64,000 nucleotides of DNA from Rebecca billardiae RCC1528. Taxonomy: Eukaryota; Haptophyta. Position numbers and translations under genes: made by a program. Below, one piece after another: positions 21,601-31,711 of the stretch; the first letter of the stretch is position 1, and each line of letters begins with the position of its first letter. The notes under the pieces were generated by a model. That model did no database searches, was not told the DNA's origin, and saw only the letters and a list, made by a program, of their open reading frames with translations. The stretch spans positions 2,232,001 through 2,296,000 of the forward strand of contig OZ251232.1 of assembly GCA_965240325.2 (NCBI GenBank). Direction: 5' to 3'.

Positions 21601-23052
21601 GCACCGGCCGCGCCCGGGATTCAGTGGGAGGACCTGTGGGTGGGCGGGGCATCCGCCGCCTGCCTCGTCTACGCCGCGCGCGCGCTGCTGCGCAGCGAGT
21701 GCGGCGCGCGCCCGCTCCTGCCGCGCGAGCAGCTCCGCGCACTGACGACTGTCCTGGGTGCGAGCACCTTTGCCGAGGTCGCGAGCGTGTTGGCGCGCCG
21801 CGCGGTGCTGGGCTGGACGCACGCGGTGGACGAGCCGCTGCTGGTGGGCACGACGTGGGCGCGCACGCTCGTCAAGGCCGGCTTCGCCGCGGTGCTCCTC
21901 AGCCCGAGCGCGCGCGCGCTCGTGCGCCGGCAGGTCGGCTACTGCTTCTGGCGCTCGGCCGCGGCGCGCGCGCCGTCCGCAGCGCGCAGGCGTCCACGCG
22001 TGTCGCCCGGACACCACGCGACGGCGGCGCTCGCGCCGCTCATTGGCTTCGGCCATGACCCCGACGCAGGCGGCACCGCGTCCTCTACGGCCGCGCTGGC
22101 CGCGCCCGAGGCCAGCTTCGTCGAGCTTACCGTACTCACTTCGTACTCACATTTCCGATCGATGGAGCTGGGCGAGGCAGCGATGGGCGCACTCCATGAC
22201 GCGTGGGCGCGCGAGGCGGCCGGGCTCGCGCCGACCGGCGGCGCGGCGGCGGCGGGCAAGGGCGCGGGCTGGAGCCCGAGCACCTCGCCGCTCCTTCGCA
22301 GCCGGCGCGCGGCGGCGCTCGACGACGTCGAGGCGGCCCTCGCCAACGGGCTGGATGTTGCCACTACCCCAGCCGCCGCCTCTGCCGCCGCGCACGGAAC
22401 AGCCGGCTGCGACGGCTTCGGCGCGGATATGTTCGTGGTGCACGCGGCGGCGGACGACGCTGCGGCGAAGGTGGAGGCGCTGCGCGCGTGGGTCGACCGC
22501 GAGCGCCGCGCGGCGCCCGAGCAGCCGCCTCTGCGCGCGTGGGTCGACACGATGTGCACGCGCCAAGCCGGCGGCGGCGGCAGCGCTGGCGGTGGCATTC
22601 GTCCAGAGCAGCGGCTTGCTCACGCGCTGGTCAGCATGCACCAGTGCCGCCGGCTGCTGCTGCTCGCGGGGCCGGCGTTCCCGGACTCGCTCGAGTGCGC
22701 CACCGCCGTGCACTCGTGGCAATGCCTCGGCCGCTCGCTCGACGACGTGAGTGTCGCGCTCGTCGTGCCTTCCGCCGAGCACGGCGGCGCGACCGCCAGA
22801 GCCGGCGGCGCGGACACGGCGTCCGCCGCGACCGCCGCCGCCGCGGCGCAGCAGATCCTCGCCGCGTTCGACACGTTTGCCGTGATGTACTGCACGCTGC
22901 CGCGCTCGGCGGAGGACGCGACGCGGCTCGTGCACGCCGTCGAGCTCGGCTCGCCCGCTGCGTACAACGAGGCGACGCGCGCGTGCGTGCCGCTCGTCGC
23001 CGCCGCGGTCGCCACCGACCAGGCCGAGCGGCGGACGGTCGGAGGTCCGTAG
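18689..23052 (+). CDS. Nucleoside-hydrolase-like / membrane / TIR-like fusion protein, 5' end missing
   Basis: Exons inferred at 18689-18950, 19093-19196 and 19486-23052 (GT-AG introns of 142 and 289 nt), together 1,310 residues. Residues 1-170 match the inosine-uridine nucleoside hydrolase fold: SLTVVCISSLRDFADQI..VAIQGGL corresponds to the 'VTLVALGPLTNLA...I.MGG' strand-helix block, and VNNGFDMEGAAEVYAFCLTH to 'EFN..VDPEAA', followed by IPLSVVSRHAVP and a WQKLC..RCSKRWYFETFCG tail. About 500 disordered residues follow. Then come four or five membrane helices (residues about 680-950, for example IALAFGGMVLLAASFGAYCV) and a C-terminal TIR-like domain (about 1103-1298: MFVVHAAADD, KVEALRAWVDRE, LRAWVDTMC, QCRRLLLLAGPAF). 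The N-terminal Asp cluster that binds Ca2+ and substrate in this enzyme family is not present, and the catalytic Glu of TIR enzymes appears replaced by Ala. A repeat abuts the 5' side, so the gene may be truncated or have an upstream exon I did not find. Confidence 0.72.
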
Positions 23053-23316
23053 CCGATGGAGCGCTGCGCGCCGCAAGTAGCGCCGCTCGTGACGCGAGCC
23101 ATTGCCGCCTGCGTAGACAGGCGTGCCATTGAAGCCTTGTGAACCGCGAACGATGACGACAGCCATCGCTCGCCCGGTCGAGGGACGCGACGTCGCGGCT
23201 CGTGCTGTTGACCGTTGGTGTCGTTTATTTGGCGCCGCCCGTCGATCGATGACAATGCCGACCGGTTTGACCTGATCTTTCGTTCGCAGCAGCCGGCGGC
23301 GGAGCTCCCACGCGCG
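23053..23316. promoter_or_regulatory. Short intergenic region, probable promoter of the PIP-box gene
   Basis: 264 bp between two genes on the same strand. No TATA-like box or known element is obvious; the role is inferred from position only. Confidence 0.3.
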
Positions 23317-25532
23317 ATGCAGCAGGCGCGCATCAACGCCTTCTTCAAGCCCAAGCCGCTGGGCTCGGACGCGGCCGATGCGGACGCGGGGTCGCCGGTC
23401 AGCCCGGCCGGCCGGCCGCAGCGCCGCTCCTCGCAGCAGCAGCAGCAGCGCCACGTGATCAAGACGGGCGTGCCGGTCGGCGCTGTGATGCTTCAGGCGG
23501 AGAAGCAGCACGCGGCGCGCGCCGAGCAGGGCGGGTACCTCGCGGCGGGCTCGAAGCTGTCCAAGGCGTACGCGGCGCTGCCCGCCACGCGCAAGGAGGA
23601 GCTCTGCTCCGCCGCCCTCGACGCGCCGTCCATCGCGAGCGCGCTCGAGTCGGTAGCCGCCGAGCGTGCGGCCGCTGACGACTCCAAGCTCAGCTCCCCC
23701 GAGCCGGACGTGCGCGACGAGTCGACGCCGTCCTCGTCGGGGGAGGAGGACGACGTGGACTACTCGTCCCCATCCGCGCCGAACGAGCCGGCCGCCGACG
23801 CCGAGAAGCCCGCCTCGCCCGTGCCCGCGCCGCGCGCCAGTGGCGGCGGCGGCGCTCGCAGCAGCGGCGGCGCTCGCAGCGGCGGCGGCGGCGGCGGCGC
23901 TGGCCTGAGTGAGTACGAGAAGCAGCGGCTTGCGAACATCGCGAGCAACCAGGCGATGCTCGCGCGGCTCGGTCTGCTCGGCGACTCGAAGCCCAAGCTC
24001 TCGGCGGCTGCCAGCGCGCCGCCCAAGCCGCCGCGGCTGCCCAAGGTGCCGCGCAAACGCGAACGGCCAGCCGAGCCATCCAAGCGATCGTCGAGGCTGC
24101 GGGGCGCGGAGGTCGAGCTGATTAGCCTGGACACGGTGTGCAGCAGCGCGGGCGCCGCCGCCGCCCCCAACACCCACCCCCCGGGCTGGGTAGGTGCGTG
24201 TCCGGAGGGGCGGCGGGGCGCGCGCGAGGACAGGAGCGCTCTGACCTCGCGCCGCGCCGCGCCGGTCCGCGACTCCGCGCGCGCGCACGCCGCCCACGCC
24301 GCGCGCGCAGGTGAAGCTGGTCCGGCCGGAGCGGCCGTCGGTGCCGCGCGCGCCGCGTGCCACCGACCTGAGCCCGGAGCAGATCGCCGAGATCGCCGCG
24401 CAGGCGGGCAACGAGTGGTTCGACGGATTCCAGGAGTGGATGTTTGAGCTGCACTCGGCTGCGAATGCGCGCAACGTGATTGGCCAGATCTCGCGGCTGG
24501 TCTCGGGGCTGGGCGTGGAGCACAAGACGGCGGACGCCGTGTTCATGGCGGGCGAGTGCCTGGGGCTGGGCGCGGACGTGCTGGCGCTCAAGCAGCGCGC
24601 GAAGGAGTGGCTCGCGGAGGTTGGGCCGGTGAGCGAGCTGCGGGGCCCGCCGCGCGCCGTGCGCTGCGCCGCGCAGCGCCTGTGCCCCGCCCTGCCCCGC
24701 GGCCCAAGCCCACGCCGTCCGCCCGTGGCCCTCCCACGCGAGCACACGCGAGCACACGCGCACACACGCACACACGCACACACGCACTCACGCGTGCACG
24801 AGCGCACGCGCGCACGCCCCGCGCGCACGCGCGCGCGCGCCGCGCGCGCAGGACACGTCCGGCGGCTGGCTGATCTCGCACCCGCTCTCAAAGCTGTACG
24901 GTTACCAGCAGCACCTGGCGGAGGAGCGGCTGCTGCGCGAGGAGGAGGCGGCGGAGGCGGAGGGTGGCGGCGCGGCGGCGCACGCGCACGTGGCGGCCGG
25001 CGCGGCCTCGGGCTCGGCCCCTGGCGGGGCGGCGGCGGAGGTTGACGGCGCGGCGGCACACGCGCACGCGCACGCGGAGCTCGGCGCGGCCGAGGCGGCC
25101 GAGGCGGCGCCGGCTGACGCCGCAGCGCAGCGGCCGGACGAGCGGCTGGCGCCGGCACCGGCCTCGGCTGAGCCGCCGGCGGTGGCGGCGGAGATGGACG
25201 GCGCTCCGCCCACGACGGGCGGCGCCACGCCGGCGGCTGACCACCCTGTGGCAGCGGAGCAACCGGCGGCGCTGCTGCCGCGCGCTGCGGGCACCGCCTC
25301 CGCTCCCCTGGCACCAGCGGCAGAGGCGGGCAGCGCGAGCCCGTCAGCGCCTGCTGCAGCGGAGGAGGGCAGTGCGCGCGCCGCAGCGCGCGAGGCGGAT
25401 TCGCCCTTGCAGCACGCCGCGGCATCCGCGCACCCACCGGGCGCCGGTGCCGCCGCGCCGTCGGCTGGAACGGAGGGTGACGCCGCAACGACTGAGCCCG
25501 CCCCGGCGACCACTGGGGATGGCGGCTGCTGA
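23317..25532 (+). CDS. Nuclear protein with N-terminal PIP box, three exons, unknown family
   Basis: Exons inferred at 23317-24189, 24311-24628 and 24852-25532. All joints are phase 0 (donors GTAGGT and GTGAGC, acceptors GCGCAG), giving 623 residues. The start ATG is chosen because it puts MQQARINAFFKPK at the extreme N-terminus. Q-x-x-I-x-x-F-F is a canonical PCNA-interacting box, so the protein probably works at replication forks or in repair. A Ser/Glu-rich linker and Gly runs follow, then EYEKQRLANIASNQAMLARL (about residues 203-222). This resembles a short motif near the N-terminus of WDR76/CMR1-like and related chromatin proteins, and is followed by basic RKRERPAEPSKRSSRLRG. Exon 2 codes an apparently folded, conserved-looking piece (NEWFDGFQEWMFELHSA and onward) and exon 3 continues it (GGWLISHPLSKLYGYQQHL). 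The last 190 residues are Ala/Glu/Pro-rich. The central fold was not recognised. Confidence 0.7.
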
Positions 25533-26019
25533 GCCCGAGCACTTTCGCCGTGACCAGCCAACGCAGTCGCAGTCGTATCCCCAGCAATGCCCAACGCAGT
25601 TCCGAGCGCTCTCCGGCGGCTCGTGCTACCGGCCTACAGTGGCTAACTACTCGCGCGCGTATGACGGCACTTTCAACTTGCCACTTGGCCCCGGGCCCGG
25701 CCCGGGCCGAGGCTACGCGGAGGCGGAGTATGGGGCGGAGCCCCGCTGGCCGCTCGCCGCTGTCGGTCACTCTGGCAGCAGGCTCCGCAGCCGAGCAGCA
25801 GGGCGATCAAGCAGGCTGCTGCATTCATCACACTGTCATGCATGTAATACGTATATGTACATGGTAACAGTGGACTACTGCTGTACGGTCTAATTTATTA
25901 ATTAGACACTCGAACTCAGACTCAGTAGTTTCCGCTGACCGGAGTCCGGACGCTGTCCGTCTCAGGAGCCTCGCATCCGACGGGGCTCCTCACTGGCGCT
26001 TTCGCCCCCAGTGGTATTT
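25533..26019. other. Intergenic, no gene seen
   Basis: Mostly unique sequence with a lower-GC patch near 25840-25930, plausible as the 3' end of the upstream gene. Nothing else supported. Confidence 0.35.
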
Positions 26020-26910
26020 TGTAATAAGCCCACCGCCTTCTAATGGCCCTGTAACGGCCGGCGGGTCGCTCTGCGACACCGCCAACAGAAAGGACAGTGG
26101 GACACAGGGGACTTTGGTCCCGCGCCCCTCTCGCGGGCTCTGGCGCGCGAACGCTTTGTCACTACTGGCCCCCCGAGCCGGAGAGCGGCGCTCCGTGCAC
26201 CAACAAAGACATCCCCAGCCGCATGTTGCCACTCGACACCTCGTCTCGCCTCGCGCGGAGCCAACTTGTGGTGTGCGGGAGCCACCCGTAGCACACTGGG
26301 CCGTGTAGCGACGCGCGTGGCGGGTCAACAGTGCATCGCGAGGGTGTCGCACGCGCAATCCGTTGAGTGCATACTCATGTCTGTCCCATGGCACGTCATG
26401 CACCGCCTGTCGACACCTCGTCTCGCTTCGCGCGGAGCCAACTTGTGGTGTGCGGGAGCTACCCGAAGCACAGGCTGTGCTGCACGCGGCGCGTCGCGAG
26501 TCGGGAGTGCATCGGCGCACACGGCGGCGCACGACGTGCCATGGGACAGACATGAGTATGTACTCAACGGATTGCGCGTGCGACACCCTCGCGATGCACT
26601 GTTGACCCGCCACGCGCGTCGCTACACGGCCCAGTGTGCTACGGGTGGCTCCCGCACACCACAAGTTGGCTCCGCGCGAGGCGAGACGAGGTGTCGAGTG
26701 GCAACATGCGGCTGGGGATGTCTTTGTTGGTGCACGGAGCGCCGCTCTCCGGCTCGGGGGGGCAGTAGTGACAAAGCGTTCGCGCGCCAGAGCCCGCGAG
26801 AGGGACGCGGACCAAAGTCCCCTGTGTCCCACTGTCCTTTCCGCCGCACCCCTCGCCTAGCGAGGGGTGCTCGACCGTTACGGGAGATTAGATGCACCTG
26901 TAATAAGCCC
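26020..26910. mobile_element. Foldback element: about 309-bp inverted arms with 12-bp flanking direct repeats
   Basis: The arms at 26089-26397 and 26533-26840 are near-perfect inverted complements (about one indel), with weaker complementarity out to the flanks. The loop (26398-26532) carries a third, partial copy of an arm segment (26414-26473 resembles 26237-26295). TGTAATAAGCCC occurs at 26020-26031 and 26899-26910 as direct repeats, which look like a target duplication. No transposase. Transcripts crossing it would form a long hairpin. Confidence 0.8.
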
Positions 26911-27007
26911 CTTGGATGATCATCGGATGATGATATATGGAATAGGGTTAAGCGACCAACTTTTGCCCTTCATAGGAGACCTGCGTCGTACTTCCACTGC
27001 CTCATGA

Positions 27008-27085
27008 GCTGTGTGCGTCTCTTATAATTCTTAGTCAACTGTAGGGTACCTGTGTCGTTGAATCATAGAATAATGAGAGTACGGT
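27008..27085 (-). repeat. S motif and R-boundary motif, upstream of the Pro-rich gene
   Basis: On the minus strand it includes the S terminus (CAGTTGACTAAGAATTATAA, then GAGACGCACACAG). Next to it, CTGTGTCGTTGAATCATAGA on the plus strand is the boundary block also found at 7383-7410 and (inverted) 8120-8150. It joins two repeat ends just before the gene start. Confidence 0.7.
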
Positions 27086-27138
27086 TACCGGCCCAAAACT
27101 GCACGGGCGCACGGCGCGCCGGTTCGCTGCAAGGCATC

Positions 27139-28110
27139 ATGGGGTTCCACCGAGCGGTGCTAGTCGTGGTGGGCGCGTGGCTCATGTCGACGGTGAGCGT
27201 CGCGCTCGGCGCCTGCGCGAACGTGCCTGCGTCGGGCGTCGTCGACATCAGCTGCGCGACGCAGTCGATCACCGTCGCTGAGCTCGCTGGGTCCGATGCA
27301 GTCGGCAATGATGCGCAGTCGAACGGCGTGCTCCGGTTTGTGAACGACCGCGAAATCACGGTCCACCTCACGGTGAACTCGCGTGACCAGAATGATGGAG
27401 CAATCAGCTGCGAGTCCGAGACAATCTTGCTGTTCCGGGACACGTCTGCTGGCTGCGACCTCTTTGACGAGACCACCGCCGAGACGGACGACACCCCGGG
27501 AGAGTGCCAGGACGAAGTTTTAATCAGACGCAGGCGCCGCCTCGGGAGTACCCACGCCGTGTGGTCGGACGGGGAGGAGCTGGCGGCAGTCGCCCCAGGC
27601 GAGACGATCTACGTCGTCATCGACATGGAGCGGCCAATCTCGAACTACAAAAAGTCTGATACCGGTGGTTTCTTTAAATGCGATGGCATCGACGATGGCG
27701 ACAACACTGGCTACGACGACAAGGTGCGCACGCTCAGCGTGTGCTGCTCGGCGGACGCGTTGGCTGATGCCCCGTCCAAGTGTGAGTTCGACTTTGCGAC
27801 CTCGAGATCGGGCGGCTCTTGCCTGGTGCCGTCCCCTTCGCCGCCGCCGTCGCCACCACCACCGTCGTTCCTTGAGCCGCCATCGCCGCCGCCATCGCCG
27901 CCGCCCCCACCTTTGCCATCGCCGCCGCCGTCACCGCAGCCACCACCTCCCCCGTCGCCCCCACCTCCTCCCCCGTCGCCCCCACCGTCACCGCCGCCGC
28001 CAAGCCCGCCGCCGTCGCCGCGTCCGCCGCCACCGCCGTCGCCGCCACCCAAGGCCATCTGCGGACCCCTGTGCTTCTTCACGGTGCGCGCAGCAGCGCG
28101 CGCTAGCTAG
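27139..28110 (+). CDS. Secreted protein with extensin-like Pro-Ser rod
   Basis: Start set at the ATG at 27139, which gives a clear signal peptide (AVLVVVGAWLMSTVSVALGA). The product would have 323 residues. The mature N-terminal domain (about 200 residues) has about ten Cys, including ACANVP, SAGCDLFDE, FKCDGIDD, VCCSADA and SKCEFDF, and a basic loop IRRRRRLG; it is probably disulfide-bonded and extracellular. I do not recognise its family. Then follow about 85 residues of SPPPSPPPP-type repeats, as in hydroxyproline-rich wall glycoproteins and pherophorins, and a short Cys-containing tail (KAICGPLCFFT). The tail may be read into an intron: GTGCGCGCAG at 28084 is a good donor, and a membrane-anchor-like exon lies downstream (28588-28917). 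A role in the cell wall, scale or surface coat is inferred. Confidence 0.7.
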   Translation: MGFHRAVLVVVGAWLMSTVSVALGACANVPASGVVDISCATQSITVAELAGSDAVGNDAQSNGVLRFVNDREITVHLTVNSRDQNDGAISCESETILLFRDTSAGCDLFDETTAETDDTPGECQDEVLIRRRRRLGSTHAVWSDGEELAAVAPGETIYVVIDMERPISNYKKSDTGGFFKCDGIDDGDNTGYDDKVRTLSVCCSADALADAPSKCEFDFATSRSGGSCLVPSPSPPPSPPPPSFLEPPSPPPSPPPPPLPSPPPSPQPPPPPSPPPPPPSPPPSPPPPSPPPSPRPPPPPSPPPKAICGPLCFFTVRAAARAS

Positions 28111-28587
28111 TGCGCTTGACGCGCGCTGGCTGGCTGGCTGGCTGGCTGGAGGAGTCCGGCTGTGCACGGCCCGCCTCGAGCCGTGCCTCACGCTGCCCTC
28201 ACTGCCGACTGTGCGGGCGGGCGTGCCTGCATGTAACCATCGCCGCTCCGCTGCGAGCGGCGCCCCGTGGTCACGCGGCCAGCCGCGCGCGCCTCTGAAC
28301 ACGTCTGTTCTCCTGCTGCTGCCTGCGTGCGCGGCTCCGCGCCGGCTGCGCTGCTGGCGATGGCGCCCAACTGCCCCCTCCGTGTGCGCTCGCCACCACG
28401 CATCTTCTCAACCTCACCTGCCCGGCTGCCCCCTGCCGGCCACGCGCGCGACCCACACATGTGCGCGCAGGCGGTGCGTACGGTGCACAGGCTAGCCACG
28501 CGGCCGGCGCGCAGCGGCTTGCGCGGCGCTAGGGGCGGTGCTGGCCGGCAGCTGGCTGCGCAGCTGGCGGCTGAGGGTGAGGTGCAG

Positions 28588-28917
28588 GCATCGCTGCTCG
28601 ACTCAGGAGCTGCGGGTGAGCGTCGTGCGACGATGTTTGAAGGGCAGCGGCCCGGCAGCGCCGGCGCCACTCAGCGTGCTGTAGGTGCAGCCCGCAGCAT
28701 CGCCGGTGGGTCGTCGCCGACCAGCTCAGACATCAAGCCAGTGGAGATGGACCCATCGATGGCCGGCGCAGGGGCGGCCGGCGCCGTCCTGCTTCTATCC
28801 ATGGCCGCACTTGTGGCTGTGGCCGTCGCCGCTGCTCTTGTCCGTGGCCGTGCCAGCCGACCTTGCACGCCAGCGCGGGGCACCCGAGCAGCAGTAGCCG
28901 CTAGGCCCTACTCCTAG
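28588..28917 (+). other. Possible 3' exon with a C-terminal membrane anchor
   Basis: An open frame ending at 28917 contains AGAVLLLSMAALVAVAVAAA, a convincing single membrane helix followed by basic residues. One phase-compatible acceptor (GTGCAG ending 28587) could join it to the donor at 28084, giving the Pro-rich protein a membrane anchor. Only an inference; several other acceptors are possible. Confidence 0.3.
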
Positions 28918-29083
28918 CCTCGCAGCCAGCCTGAGTGGCAGCCAGGCCAGCGCCAGCTGGTTCGCGCGCTGTGGCGGCTAACTAACTGAACTGCCGATGA
29001 TCGCGACGATATATGACGCGCGCATGCATCCTCAACCTAATAGTAATAATAATAAAGTAGCAGCAGGTTATTATCGCGAGCCC

Positions 29084-29123
29084 CGCTCGCATTGGTGTTC
29101 GGTAAGAACAACCAATGCGAGCG
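29084..29123. other. Hairpin: 13-bp stem, 14-nt loop
   Basis: CGCTCGCATTGGT (29084-29096) pairs with ACCAATGCGAGCG (29111-29123). It sits in gene-free DNA; function unknown. Confidence 0.75.
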
Positions 29124-29330
29124 GAGCGAGTTTTCCGGTAGGACACGCGTAGTCCGGTGATTCCTACAAGATTGATGGCCTTCCAGTAAGTATCCCACGG
29201 AATACAGTTTAGTCAGATCCCAATTGGTGCCAACGGTTTTCCGTGCAAAGTGAGGGTACCGACCGGGTGGTACCGCATCGCAAGTTTTGTTGTAAGTAAT
29301 GAACACGGACCGGTACATCAGTAAGTAAGT

Positions 29331-29797
29331 CGTGCACCCCTCCTTTCATCTGTATTCGGAGTGGTGCAGCAGACGCAGTGGTGGTGCATCAACCCTCCTT
29401 TCATCATCTGTATTATTTGGAGTGGTGCACGGAGTGTGGTGCATGCACCCCTCCTTTCATCTGTATGGTATCATCCGGAGTGGTGCAGCAGTGGTGGTGC
29501 ACCCAACAAGTGCACCCCTCCTTCATCGTCTGGAGTGGTGCAGCAGTGGTGGTGCATCAACCCTCCTTTCATCTGTATTATTTGGAGTGGTGCACGGAGT
29601 GCGGTGCTGGTGCACCCCTCCTTTCATCTGTATCATCCGTTCATCCGGAGTGGTGCAGCAGTCGTGGTGCACCCGACAAGTGCACCCCTCCTTTCATCGT
29701 CTGATGTATTCGGTTCGGAGTGGTGCAGCAGTGGTGGTGCAACTTTGGTGCAACCCTCCAGTTCACCTGTATTATTTGCCGAGTGGTGCACGGATGA
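29331..29797. repeat. Minisatellite of GGAGTGGTGCAGCAG / CCCTCCTTTCATCTGTAT blocks
   Basis: About nine units of variable length (roughly 45-65 bp). Each contains GAGTGGTGCA and a CCTCC(T)TTCAT block. Two unit types alternate (one with GCAGCAGTGGTGGTGCA, one with ATTTGGAGTGGTGCACGGAG), giving a higher-order pattern. Confidence 0.92.
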
Positions 29798-30540
29798 GCA
29801 ACTCATTACTCGCATAGCGTGCACTGCTCTCTATCATACCTGCTCAACGGACCGGAACCGGCACGTTCCGGACCTGTGCCGCCGCGTTGACGCGGCGCCT
29901 GCTCGCGAGGCGCACGCTCCTGCGACCGCGGACACCCCAGTGGAGGCGGCGCGTGGTTAGTGCCGATGCGCATGCGGCATAGTGACGAGTGCCCCTCATA
30001 CGTGAATTCCGCCCCGGCTGTCCTTCCGACCCCCGCGCCGCGACCGCCGCTCCTCGCCCCGCGCGCGCGTTTCTGTGAAACGCTTATTAGTGTTTGCTGC
30101 CTGAGGCTGCTTCGCGCAGTGCTGCTTCCTCCTTCAGACAGCAGCTCGACGGAAGGAGGAAGCAGCAGCTTCAGAAGCTGCTGCATCGTACGTCAATCTC
30201 GCCCCTGCCGCCCGACTGATCCAAGCGCCAACCGCAGCCGCGCGCACCGCACGCGTGCGGGCGGGCCTTCAAGCCTAGTGTCGGTCTGCTTCCTCCTTCA
30301 GGCGTTGTGGTGGTGATGGTGGTGGCGGTGGTGGCGGCGGTGGAAGTAGTAGGTGGTGGTGGTCGGAACAGCTTGATGGCGGTAGACTGGCGTTGTAGTG
30401 GTAGGACAGTAGTAGCAGATGGTGGTGGTGCTGACTGCCATGAGCTCACATCATGCTCGGTCAGCTCGGTACACGACAATCGTCGCATGATGCGCATCAT
30501 GCTGTCAGCTCGGTACATCGCATGATCGATGTGCATGCGC
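29798..30540. other. Gene-free region with a 14-bp inverted repeat and a GGT-rich tract
   Basis: GCTGCTTCCTCCTT at 30121-30134 pairs with 30153-30166, and CAGCTTCAGAAGCTG follows as a further short palindrome. 30300-30440 is rich in GGTGGTGG. No gene recognised. Confidence 0.5.
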
Positions 30541-31300
30541 GCAGTACCATGCGATGCAGTACCATACCATACCATGCAGCACCATACCATGCGCACAGCA
30601 GTACCATACCATGCGCGCAGCAGACGCAGCACCTGCATACCATGATACAGTTTACTATGATTTAACGTGCACACTTGGTTAAGGTGTGATTAACGCCATC
30701 CAACATAGTACCATCATGCAGTACCATACCATGCAGTACCAAGTACCATGCGCACAGCAGTACCATACCATGATGCCACGGTACCATACCATGCGCACAG
30801 CAGTACCATGCCATGATGCAGTACCATACTACTGCCATGCGCACAGCAGTACCATACCATACAGTACCATGCAGTACCATACCATGCGCGCAGCAGCACC
30901 ATACCGGTACCATGCGCACAGCATCACCATGTACATACCATACAGTACCGTGCAGAACCTACCATACTACATTACCATGCAGTACCATATACCATGCTGA
31001 TGCGCGCAGCAGTAGCATATATGTACCATGCGCGCAGCAGTACCGCATACCATAGCTACAGTACGTACGCCATCATGCAGTACCATACCATGTCAGTACC
31101 AATACTACCATACCATGCGCACAGCAGCAGTACCATACCATATGTATACAGTACCATGCAGTACCATACCATGCGCGCAGCAGTACTCATACCATACACG
31201 GCCATGCTGCATTACCATACCATGCGCGCAGCAGTACCGCCATAACCATACCATGATATTAAGTTATTAACCATGCGTGCAGCAGTACCATACCATCACT
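30541..31300. repeat. Minisatellite of AGTACCATACCATG / GCGC(A/G)CAGCAG units
   Basis: About 760 bp built from AGTACCATACCATG alternating with CGCACAGC or CGCGCAGC. Units are typically 22-40 bp with drift. It is open in several frames but is clearly repetitive, not coding. Confidence 0.94.

Positions 31301-31711
<411 letters not shown>

Noticed and set aside
22147-25770. 1,207-codon minus-strand frame
   Set aside because: It spans two unrelated plus-strand genes with supported splicing and domains, and its own translation is Arg/Pro-rich noise.
26030-26900. Repetitive sequence with inverted arms considered as a CRISPR-like or gene cassette
   Set aside because: Only two long inverted arms and one partial copy, no regular short repeats and spacers; a foldback element explains it.
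28121-28150. (CTGG)n run as a gene feature
   Set aside because: Short simple repeat; no functional role supported.
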